64,000 bases of DNA from Oreohelix idahoensis (Eukaryota; Mollusca; Gastropoda; Stylommatophora; Oreohelicidae). Location of the stretch: NCBI GenBank assembly GCA_024509875.1, contig JAMPIV010003417.1, positions 186,001 through 250,000 of the forward strand. Reading direction: 5' to 3'. Position numbers and translations under genes: made by a program. Shown in pieces: positions 25,101 through 37,100 of this stretch (position 1 is the first letter of the stretch; each line of letters begins with the position of its first letter). Under the pieces are notes generated by a model that worked only from the letters and a program-made list of their open reading frames with translations, had not been told where the DNA came from and did not search any database.

Positions 25101-28100
25101 GCTTGCCTAAAATAGAAGGATTGTAGTGGTATGACAAGATTACTAATGTGGAACTGATGACAAGATTACTAATGTGGAACTGATGAGTTCTTGTGATGAA
25201 ATGTGACAACATGGGGGGGGGGGGTGGTTAAAAATGTCAAAAATTGTGTGACGTCATACTATGATCTAACATGATGTTGTGCTTTGGTGATTTTATTCTC
25301 CTGTACATTACAGACAAGCGCTGTAACAGGAGACACTGTAAAAGGTTATATCAATACATATTTAACATTCACAATGTTATGCATAGTACACATTTGACTC
25401 TGACAATATTAAACACATGGGATACAGCTAATTCCCTACAAGATGCGGAATCATACTAAAATCTTAGCAGCAGAACAAAGTTAAAGGAACAGACAAAGAT
25501 ATCAAAATAGGAATACAAAGGGCAAGAGGAAATTTCACTGCAGTGGGAAATAAATGGAAGGGGGTGCGAGGGAGGAGGTCTTCCCAGGTGACATCAGACT
25601 GTACTTTACCGTTTAAAAATCTACTTGCAAGCATAATATATTTTTATTTGTTTTATGGGGTAGGTGTGCCAAAGGAAGGAACAACCGCGGGTGCCAAATA
25701 CTATAAGTTTGCCCCTGTATTAGTTCATAGTTTATTGTCCAAAATTCCATACCAACAAAAAAAAAATAAGCATATACAACATTATATTACAACATGAAGA
25801 GTCAGCATTCTTAAATAATAATAACAACAACAGCAGTAATGACAAATGTCAAACTCACATTGACAAATTTCTTGACATCAGAAGAAATCTTCTCAGAGAA
25901 GTCATCGGCACCAGGTGCTCTCTTTTGTCTTTCCTCCAACAACTGTCGCTGTGTTGGTCCTTTCGTGTCAACTTTCTCAAAATTCACCTGCCCTGTTTTT
26001 GAATCAAAGAAGGGAGGAGCTACACCGATATCTATTTTCATTAAAAAAATGGCAGGATTTCAATTAAAATCCACTGGCTTAACTTCAATCCCTAATAGTT
26101 GTCCATAACAAAACCTTAGATGGTACAATACTACTGGTTGAAATGGAATTGCAGCCAGATTGGATTTTAATCCCTGATGTCAAGGCACTACATTTTTTTG
26201 CCTTATGTGCACCAAAGTTGAATTGTAAGTTCATTATTGTGTTTTTTACCTTTTCAGATTAGATTTTTGATAAATTTAGTAGATCCAGAGCTATAGAATT
26301 TTAAAGATAGTGTCTAAAAATAGTCATATTTACAGTCAAAATTATACATTGCAATAAATTAACATTTTCATTAGATTTAAAAATCTGATCTGAAAAAAAC
26401 GTGTTATCATGCAATGGGAAGCATCTGTGCAAATCTCAGGTTGATTGATGAGTAAATAAATAAGCAAGTTATAAGAAAATTAGTAACACACAGCAAGATT
26501 CTGAGAAATTCATGGTTTTCTTCAAAGGAAAAGTACTATACCTTAAGAAAATAGACATTTTAAATTCCAAATGTGCTTGCTTAGAATGTGTCCTGGCTAC
26601 CAAATTTGAAATATTTAGATTCAGAAGATTCTAACTTATTAGAATACAAACTAATCCCAACTTTCATATTTTTGTTTCTATTTTATTTAAAACACACTGC
26701 CTTACTGTTTTAATTTGTTATCACTATTTCTGTCCACCTGTGCCATTTAAGAGTCATGGGCAGAATACCTTTTTATTCTTGTGTGAGACTTGTAGCTTTT
26801 AACAGTTTCACTCCGGGCTTCTTCAGGATTTCTTTAACATAAGATTATTTACCAGCATGCAATTCTCATTTCACATTGGTGTGTAGCACTGTTTTTTTCT
26901 GCTTTTACTTTAACCTGTCTTTTTCTGCATGCCTTGTTATTTATGTAACAAAAGACTTAGGCCATAAGCAAAATCAAGATCCTCTAGCTCAGTGGCAGGT
27001 GATCCAGGATGTGTGGGGATCTGTTGAAGATCTACTGAGATCTCTACAGATCTACTTTGATAAAATCATGCCTGTATTTAGAGTATTTAGAATTCAGAAT
27101 AAGTCCAGCCTAAATGTAGTTATTATCTGTGCCAGACAAACTGCTTCCTGAATTTCCAACAAAACAGTGGTCGAAAATGTGAATTAAATTATACTGTTCC
27201 AAATGTTAACTTGATATTGTACCAATGTCAACTTGATACTGTACCATTGTTAACTTGGTACTGTACCAAATGTTAACTTGATAGGAAACTCTATACAGAG
27301 CGATACAATAGGAGACAATCTGATCATCAGAAGTACTCCCCCCGTCGAACAAGTGTTTCGGCCCTTTATACTCCTTTACACTATAAGGGGGGTGGGCCCA
27401 CCTGGGTCATGACTCCCAAGTGTCTCTGCCTCCTGTTATCTTATGTAGAAAATGAACCCACTCCACCTTGGTTGCAGCTTTAAAATCCACAATTCTGCCA
27501 GCTGGAGGCAATTGTGAAAGTAACCCTTATGTTGAAAACAAATTCTTGTGCCACAGCACACCATGACTAGGGACAGACACTGACCCACCCGTGCAAAGCC
27601 AACGAGGCTTGAAGCCAGTGCATGCTAGCAACTGAAATCTACTTACGCCCAACACCTCATATAATATACGCCGCATGTTGCCTGTATGCCACCGTCCCTT
27701 CACCAATACAACGAAAAACTCAATGTATTGCGGACTTAGAAAAGTTTCCACTTCCCGGATGTTTCCTGTAACGCAGGTGGGGATAGAATTTACTGTCCCA
27801 AAGAATGAATAGGCTAGGAAGAGGCAGGATCAAGCGAACTAACTTTGTGGCAAGCAACAACAAACAAACAAAAATTAGCAAAAATACCATGCTAGCAAGC
27901 TCAGTTGCAAAGAAAATACCAACAAGCACAACTATCCCACTGTGGAAAATAAGATGCTTTCCTGAGCTAAAATCTGATATTCCAGGCATTGAAAGTAAGG
28001 GAACACAGACAGAAACACAAAGAAAGTGTATAGCAACCAAGTATATTGATCAAAAATTCCCAGCAAAGCTTTGGACACATGCATATACTGATGGTTCAGC

Positions 28101-31100
28101 AAAAAATGCAGTTGAAAATGGGAGTGCCGGCATCCTCATAAAATTAAAGAATAGAATCCACTCTATGGCAATTGCCACTGGCAAATACTGCAATAACTTC
28201 AGTGCTGAAGCAGAAGCCCTGAAACAGGCAGCGGAAACTCTTATTGAATGCAAAGCACAGGCAGAAAAACAGATAGTAATCTTTACAGATGCCCTCTCAG
28301 TAATAACAGCGCTGAAGAGCCACCATGCTAAAGGATTGAAAGATCTGATAATCTCGCTTGAAAGACTGGCCAAATGCTTCAAGAAGTGCACAATCCAGTG
28401 GATACCAGCCCATTGCAACATACCAGGAAATGAGGAGGCAGACAAACTTGCTAAGGAAGGAGGTGCCTTACAACAAAATGATATAGAGACAACTTACACA
28501 ATGGCAAAGACTACTATAAAGGCTACATTCAAGTCCAAATGAGAAAGAGAGCACCCGGGCCATTTGAAAAATGATGCATATCATCAACTATCCAGGAAAG
28601 AACATGTCATCATTTTTTGGCTATGGACTGGACACGATAGATTGAGATACCATCTATACCACAAATACAAAATTGGTGCAACAGATCTCTGCACCTGCAG
28701 TACCAGCCCCATGACAGTCGAACACCTGCGCAGTACTGCCCAACCTACATTAATGAACAGAGTAGCATATGGCAACAACCCACTTCTGTCAACGAAAAAC
28801 TGTTTGGAGATGTCGGGAACCTTGAGTTGACTTCTGCCTTTATTAGAGTCATAAATGTGGAAGTTTGAAGGTGAACAAGGAAGAAGAAGAATTTACTGTC
28901 CCGAGTTCCATAGCCCATTGCGGTTGTTCCACAGCCAGCATGATGCCTTTTCCGCAGTTTCACTAAGCCTCTTCAGTGCCCTTGTTTTTGACTGTCCCCT
29001 CAGCCCCAACAGTTTCAATAAATCATACACTGATGCAGCGACGAGCCCTCTTGCACCCACCTCAACAGCCATGACCCTTGCAGTGATGAACCCGTTGTGT
29101 CTCAGATCCGCGGCCAGATCACTGTACTTGGCCGCTTTGAACAAATGTTGCTCTTCCAATCTGGATTCAAATGGCACGGTCAGTTCAATCAATATAACCT
29201 GGTGCAATGATGAAGAATGCAGCACTATATCCGGCCGTCTTTGAGATTTCCTGATGCTCTCTGGATATGCCCCTCGTCCAGGTTAGTCTACCGCCATCTC
29301 CCAGTCATTTGCACAGTCAAGGAGAGATGGTACACTGCCACCTGATTTACTCAGCTTGGAGTGTGCCAACCCTCCTGCTCTCAGAAAGTATGTGTTTGCG
29401 GTGTTCGGCCTGACATTGCTATTCACCTTCATCCTTGCCAGATCTATTGTAGCAGCCAGCTCATTTAGCACTTTGTTGTGGCGCCATGTGTATCGCCCTT
29501 GCCCTAATGACACCTTGCAAGCTGAGAGCACGTGTTCAAGTGTCTGCCTCTCATGGCACAGGGGGCACTGCTCATCATCCGACTTTCCCCATCTCACAAG
29601 GTTTGTGGCCGATGGCAGGAGGTCATACATTGATCTGATAACGAATTGAGCCTAAGAGGTGCCATATGCCATATATCATTCCATGTCAAGGACCTTTGCA
29701 GGGCTCCTTCCCATGTAGTCCATTGGCCTTGTTGGGCCTGCTGCACTGCTTTTTGCAACCTCTTATCATTCTCAGCTCCTCGTATCTCCTGAATTACCAT
29801 GTCTCTGCACTCCCTGCTTGATGTCTTGGACCACCAGCGAATATCTCCATGACCAAATCTCTGTCTGTTCATTTGTGTGAATCCGATTACCTCCCTCAGT
29901 TTGAGTGACTCTTGGGCAGCATCAACAGCTTCTTCCACTCTCCACTTCCTTCCCATTTTCAGTGTGGGCTGAATGGTCTTAACTCGCGTAGCATCATTGC
30001 AAGCCTTGCCTTTCCAACTTTTTACTCTTCAACAACTGACTTAAAAGGAAGCAGAAGTTTTGACTTTTTGCAGTACAGTGCTTCATCTGACAGACCTGGT
30101 GGTACCCCTAGCCATTTCCTCATGAACTTGTTGACCTTCTGCTCTATAGCTTCCACTGTACTTGTGCTTATTTCATATATAAGCAGTGGCCACAGCAACT
30201 TCGGTATCAACATGAACTGGAGGCACCACAGTTTGAATTTTCCTAGGAGTCTGCCTTGGTCTATGATCTGTAGCCCTCTGTCTGCCATTTCTACAAGGGG
30301 CTTGACATAAGTCTTGGGCCTGACCATGAAGGAGTCACAGGAGGAAGATGAAACTTGGTACATTTAAAGTTCATCATATTTGCACTGAATGTGTGAAGTA
30401 CGCGTTTATTTCTTCAATGAGTTTTCCCGCTACGGTGCACGGCGCAATGTACCCTATTGACCGGATCTGCTGCTCCAAAGATTTGACAAAACAATGGAAA
30501 AGAAGGAGGCCAGAGCTGTGATAAAATTTCTGATGTTTCAGGGAAAAACACCTACAGAAATACACAGGGAAATGGAACCAGTGTTTCGTGATTCTTGTCC
30601 TCGGTAAAAAACTGGTGTCAACAGTTTAAGTGCAGCTCCCCAACACCTGTCAAGCCGAGTGCGCAGAAATCTACAGGAAAAGTGATGTTGACTGTTTTTT
30701 GGGACGCCAAAGGTGTCCTGTTGAAAGATTATCTGCCTCGTGGCAACACAGTTAATGGACAGTCCTATGCAGATCTTCTCACCAAACTAAGAAAGGTTGT
30801 GACCAGGAAATGAGGGATAATGCGCACTCAAAATCTTCCTTTGCTTCAAGACAACGCACCCTCTCACAAAGCACGGCTTGAGCAGCTAGCAGCCAACGAT
30901 TTGAATATTGAAATTCTTCCACACCCACCATATTCTCCAGATTTGGCTCCATCAGACTTTTTTCTATTCCCAAATCTTAAAAAAACAGCTAAAAGGAAAT
31001 CATTTTGACAGCGATGAAGAGGTTATACTTGCATGTGATGACTGGTTTAGTTTGAAAAATAGGGTGTTTTACTCCCAAGGTCTTTTCAAGGTCAAGCAGA

Positions 31101-34100
31101 GATGGCAGAAGTGTGTCAATTCAGACAGTGGCTATATTGAAAAGGAATAAACACTATACAAAATTTCAGCTCTCTGTGACATGTCCTTCATGGTCAGGCC
31201 CAAGACTTATGTCAAGCCCCTTGTATTGTCTGTTGCACTGCCTTAGAGTCTTTTAATGAGGCATCACACACCCTGCCAAGACTTTTAACAGGTTCCTCAA
31301 TAACAGTAGGGATTCTTTGGTTGGAAACCATGGATATGACCTCTGCTATCTTTCCTTTCCTAACTGATAGGCTTCTCGACTTCTTGGGTTTGAAGCTCAT
31401 TCTGCACCAGCTGACTAGTTCATCCAGGCGTGCTAACATCCTCCGGGCCTGATGTTCATCTGATGTCAGAATTGTTGTGTCATCCATGAATGCTTTGAGC
31501 GGTGGCATGTGACACATTCCACTGAGCTTTGGACCTATAGCCATTCCTTCAGCCGCATTGAGGATTACCTGCATAGCCATCACGAATAGTATCGGAGAGA
31601 TGGCACATCCCATCGCAATTCCAACTTCAAGGCCAATCCACTTTGTTGTGTACTCTCTGGTTGAAAATCTGACAGAGAACCCTGCGAAATACAGCTTCAG
31701 CATTGCTGCAATCTCTTGTGGAACATGATACATTTCTAGGGCCTGCCACAACATCTGGTGTGGAACAGATCCATAAGCATTTGCTAGATCCAACCAGATT
31801 ACATGGAGGTTTGTTCTGTCAGACTTTGCCTTTTGAATTGCTTCCCAGATCATTGTGGCATGCTCTAGACATCCTGGTGTACCTGGGATACCTCCTTTCT
31901 GAATGGTAGTGTCAATGTACCCATTTGCCAGGAGGTACGTAGTGAGCCTTTTCGCCATCACTGAGAAGAATATCTTCCCTTCTTAAATGATACTGTACCA
32001 ATGCCAAAGTGATACTGTACCATTGTTCACTTGATACTGTACCATTGTTAACTTGATATTGTACCAAATACCTATGTGATACTGTACCAAATGTTAACTT
32101 GATACTGTACCAAATGTTAATAAACTAATAAAACGGTATTGAATCAGTTTTACTAATAACAGTTCACATGAGACAAGGGACGTTTCGGGTTTTACCCTTC
32201 GTCAGCCACAAACAGGTGGCTGACGAAGGGTAAAACCCGAAACGTCCCTTGTCTCATGTGAACTGTTATTAGTAAAACTGATTCAATACCGTTTTATTAG
32301 TTTATAAACTTATATTCCTTACCAGTTTTACTGCAGCCCCTTAATTTATGTACCAAATGTTAACTTGATACTGTACCAATGTCAACTTGATTCTGTACCA
32401 AATGTTAACTTGGTACTGTACCAAATGTTAACTTGATACTGTACCAAATGTTAACTTGATATTGTGTCAATGTCAACTTGATACTGTAGCAAATGTTAAC
32501 TTGATACTGTAGCAAATATCAAGTTGATACTGTACCAAACATTAACTTGATACTGTACTAAATGTTAACTTGATACTATACCAAATGTTAACTTGATACT
32601 GTACCAATGCCAATGTGATACTGTACCAAATGTTAACTTGATACTGTACAAATGTTAACTTAATATTGCGTCAATGTCAATTTGATACTGTACCAAATTT
32701 TAACTTGATACTGTAGCAAATGTCAGCTTAATACCATTCCAAACATTAACTTGATATTGTACTAAATGTTAACTTGACACTGTACCAAATGTAAACCTCA
32801 CTTCAAAGATAAAGTTGTATTCAAATCTCATACAGTTCATTGTTAAAATAAATTGTTGTAAGTCAGCTCATAGGCTGTCACTGGGAACACAGAAAAAATA
32901 CTTGTAATCTTAGGAATACTACGTTTTAGGTGCTTTTATGTGCCAGCAGGAGTGGGCTAGTCCAAAATTTCTTTAACTTAAAAATAATGTATTCTCCTCT
33001 ATCACCTAGAGATCTAACTATATAATCCCCTATGATCTACCAGTCAAATGGGACCTACTTATGCCAACCCCGTTTCTGTCAATACCCTTAAGCTCCCCAA
33101 GGAGCAAAGGTCTTCAACAAGCACATGCTTGTTCATCTCTCAGTTGTCTATCTATGGACCATTTGTATTAATCTCTCAAGAATGATCCTGTTTAATTTTT
33201 TCCTGGCACTGATAGTAACATTATTCCTCCATAATTTGTGCACGCTTATAAATTTGCCTTCTTAGGTAGCTTAACCTCGGAGCTATTATAGACCGAAAGC
33301 GAGGCATCAAAGAAGAGTTGGCTACTCGAAAAGCAGCAGCTGGGAGACTTTTTCAGGCCATAAATCGAGGATTCCTCAGGAAGAGAGAGGTTGGTAAGAA
33401 AACGAAGATGGCTGTATACCGCTCCAACTATGTCCCAGTATTGACATATGGATGCGAGTCATGGGCAATGACTACAACCCACAAAAGCCAGATCCAAACC
33501 TCAGAAATGAGGTATCTGAGGAAGGTGGTTAAAGTAACAAGAAGAGACATGGTCCTCAAACCATCCAGACGATACGTCAAGGCCTAAAATCCCACCCCCT
33601 GCAGACCCAAGTAGAACAGTCCCAACTAAGATGGTTTGGCCATGTCTGCAGAATGGGAGAAGATCGGCTACCACGACAAGCATGGGAAACAAAGAGCCAG
33701 GGATTCAGACCCCCAGGATGACCCAGGGTCCGCTGGGAGGACAACATTAGACAATCTTTGAAGGACCGAGGACTAGAATGGAACCAGGCCAGATGGAACA
33801 CAGCTGATAGGATAGTCTGGCGCTCTCTCTTCCAAACCTCTACACCTCACGGTAGAAGGGGAACGACTAAGTAAGTAAGTAAGGTAGCTTAACCAGATAT
33901 CCTTCCTTTCATTATGCTGGTATTTCTTCTTTCCCAGTCATTACTAAGAAGTGTGTATAATATCTCTGTACAGGTATCAGTACCTGCTTTGATGGCTTAT
34001 ACTGGAATGTCATATGAACCAGCTGTTTCTCCATCTCTTAGAAGCTTTATGACTTGTTTTATTTCTTTACTATTTGGTCTTTCACAGATAATTTGTAGCT

Positions 34101-37100
34101 CCTCTTCTGCTGGCTGGACATCTGGGGGATTTTGTAAAGCTGCTCTAGCTGTTCATAAAATGTCTATTCCTGTTTTATTTCATTCTGTCTCTGTCTCATC
34201 ATCCAGTCCATCAAAGGAAGATCATTGGTGGATGCTGATATCCTTGTCTGACACTACTGTCTTCTGTTAAAGTGTTTTAAGAGTACCATCGTGGACAGTT
34301 CTATGGATGACCTCTTGATAGGCATCATGAATGATTTTAATAAAATTTTCAGGGGTCTATACAGCTTAGAGATGTTGAAAAAATGTGCAAAATAAAGTTA
34401 TGTCATAATTTTACAAACAAACAAACAAAACATCAAACATTAATTTTTATGACCTTTCAGCATCATCATTATTCTTCAGCTCACAGAGAAGTATAGGCAT
34501 TCAACCTAGTCATGCTAAGCCTTCCTGTCCCTTGCCATCCGTTCAAGATTTCTCCATGTTTTCTTTATTTTTTTCAGGTCTTTTTTTCAGTTTCCTATTT
34601 CACATGTTTTTAAAATCTCTCTCTACCTCTCTGACCCTGGGGATTCCACAGCAAGGACTACCCTGTGATGCTATTAATACATTTCCTCAAATGGCTGTTT
34701 CTTCTTCTTCTTTGGTCCTTGGCCACTTACTGACAAAGCAACCAGTGGCCATCACGCCTGGTGCATCTTGTGGGGCACCAACAAACTGTCTCCACCTTGC
34801 TCGGCCAGCATCAATCCTTCATGTGGTGTCCCAGCTCTGGTTCACGCCTTGCAATTCTGCCTCTACAGTTCTCTGCCAGGTAGTTTTTGATCAACCTCAC
34901 TTTTGCTTTCCGCTTTCCTTCTGGAGTCCATAGCATGGCAGGTCTTGCGATGGAACTTTTCTGAGGATATGGCCAACCTAATTCCAGTGCAAATGACTGT
35001 TTAATAATACAGAAAACAGCCCAATACAAAAAAATAATTCTGCTAATATGTAAAATAATTTTACTAGTACAAAAAACTATCTTGTTATCATAGAAAAAAC
35101 TTTACAAATACAGAAGATAATCTTGTCTGTAAGTAAAGAAAATAACTTTACTGTATGCTGAGATTTAACACACTAAACATTTTACTGAGACAGAAAATAA
35201 TCTAGTTAACAAAGAAAACAACTAAAACAGTTTGTTTGTTGTTTGTTTGCGTTCGCTCGACTATATCTCACTCTTACATGCTGGCCTATTTTGAGCAGTG
35301 TGTACGTTTTGTCGTAGTTTACAACTGAGCTGCGATATCTGTGCCTTTCGGCCAGACACATCCGATCTCAGCAAGCAATTTTTACAGGTTTGCTTTCCCT
35401 GCCACTCCACGCCTATATGTATGCTTTACCTCATGTCCATACAATAGTGCAGTGAGATGACTACACCAGTGCACATCGTTTGAGCTGACATGCAACTCTG
35501 CCTCATCGCCTGTACTGGAAGGCCCCCAATTCAGGGAAACCACACACAGCCATGTGAGGCAGCGTTCGTGGAAATGATAATACATAAGTCACCATGTAGC
35601 ACCTGGCACAGAATAGGACTTCTGCTCCCTCAGGCATGGCGTACAAGGTGACTAATGTTAGGTTGTGCAGGGAGCTGGCAACCTCACTGTATAAAAGAAA
35701 CTGCTACAGAAACCGTCTGCTGTAAGACCACAAGAATGAATCAGTGCAGGCTTCTAGTGGGACCAACCTCAGTGATAAGCTCTATGCTCCGTAAGGAGCT
35801 GACCGGGAAATAAATGAATGAAGGAAACTTATCACCTTTAGAACCTTCTCTGGTTTTGACAGATTCCTGCAGCTCATTGACCTGGCTGAGTGCCCTGTCT
35901 CGTTCCAGATTGGCCAACATTTTTTCCTTCATGGCAGCTTCGTAACGGCTCTTCAGAGCTTCCATATTTGGTGCATATTGGGCATAATGGCGTTTCAGCC
36001 TGTGGATGTAGGAGATATGACCACAAGTAATACCTTGTGAACAATTTTTACCAAAAAGAAGAACATTTTAAAAATAAGTATGATAAAATGCAATACTGTT
36101 AAACCTCTTATGAACAAATAAATAAATACTATACACACAAAGGTATGTTTCAAGCGCTCGTGAGAAATAAAGAAGCAGAATTTATTTACAGTTTACAGGC
36201 CTCGGGTTTCCCCTCTTTATTTGTTTAAATGTTTATATAATACCAAACCTACCCTCTGTCCTGTACTGGTCTCAGTCTTCTATCACTTACTAGACACAGT
36301 ATTAAGGTCTTTGTCTTGTGTAATCTGACCTATACTGTATAATAGGGGGACAACAGAAGTGATTGCATCATTAATTAGGCTGGATCGCCCTAGGTACATA
36401 TCCTGTGTTACATGCTGCACTATTTTTGTGGAGCCTAGCTGGCAGGGAGGATGGTGTGATTCGCTTCTGTAGCTAGGTGGGGGTGCCATTCAGAAGGTCC
36501 TGGGTTCGATTCTCCTGTAAGCCACTCACTTGTTGTTTTTCTGTTGTCTAGTTTTCTACTTCTTTATTTCTCACAAGCGCCTGAAACATACCTATTATGT
36601 GTATCTTCTTCTTTGATCCTTAGCCGCCGACCGTCAAAGCAGTCAGTGGCCATTACGCCTGGTGGCGTCTTGTAGGTCAACAACAAATTGATTCCAAAAT
36701 CGTTCGGTAGCCCAGTTTTCGTTCGTCCACAAGTGCACCCAACTCTGGTAAAATTTAGCTTTGCATCTCACTGTCACAGTCCTCTGCCAAAGTCGGCCTC
36801 TCTTTCGTTTTCCTTCAGGGGTCCATTGCATAGCTGTTCTTGTGATGGCATCGGGGTCTCCTCTGAGGACATGGGCAACCCAGCTCCAGCATCTGCCAGC
36901 TATGATGGTGTGCATGTCTTCTTGCTTTCTCCGAGTAAGCAGATTTTGGTTGGTGATGGTATTCGGCCAAAAAATTCGGAAAATTTTTCTTAGGCATGTT
37001 GTGTGAATTCAGAGGACAAGTTCGACATTCAGCATTATTCTCTGTAACCATCCAGTACCCTTACCATAGAGAAGCACAGAAGACTATTATAGTAAACATT

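Larger units (their letters stand above)
28893..31984 (-). pseudogene. R2-superclade LINE fragment with REL endonuclease
   Basis: Minus-strand pieces in protein order. RT (31961-31212): QKGGIPGTPGCLEHATM, WLDLANAYGSVPH, GCAISPILF and catalytic FMDD. After the mariner insert, a thumb region (30290-30022). Then a helical stretch (29956-29594), a zinc motif CPLCHERQTLEHVLSAC (about 29550), and a restriction-like endonuclease with RRPDIVLHS and IELTVPFE (about 29240-29160). An RT followed by a C-terminal zinc motif and a PD-(D/E)xK nuclease is the plan of R2/NeSL/Utopia-type LINEs. Frameshifts separate the parts and the 5' end is missing. Confidence 0.78.
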
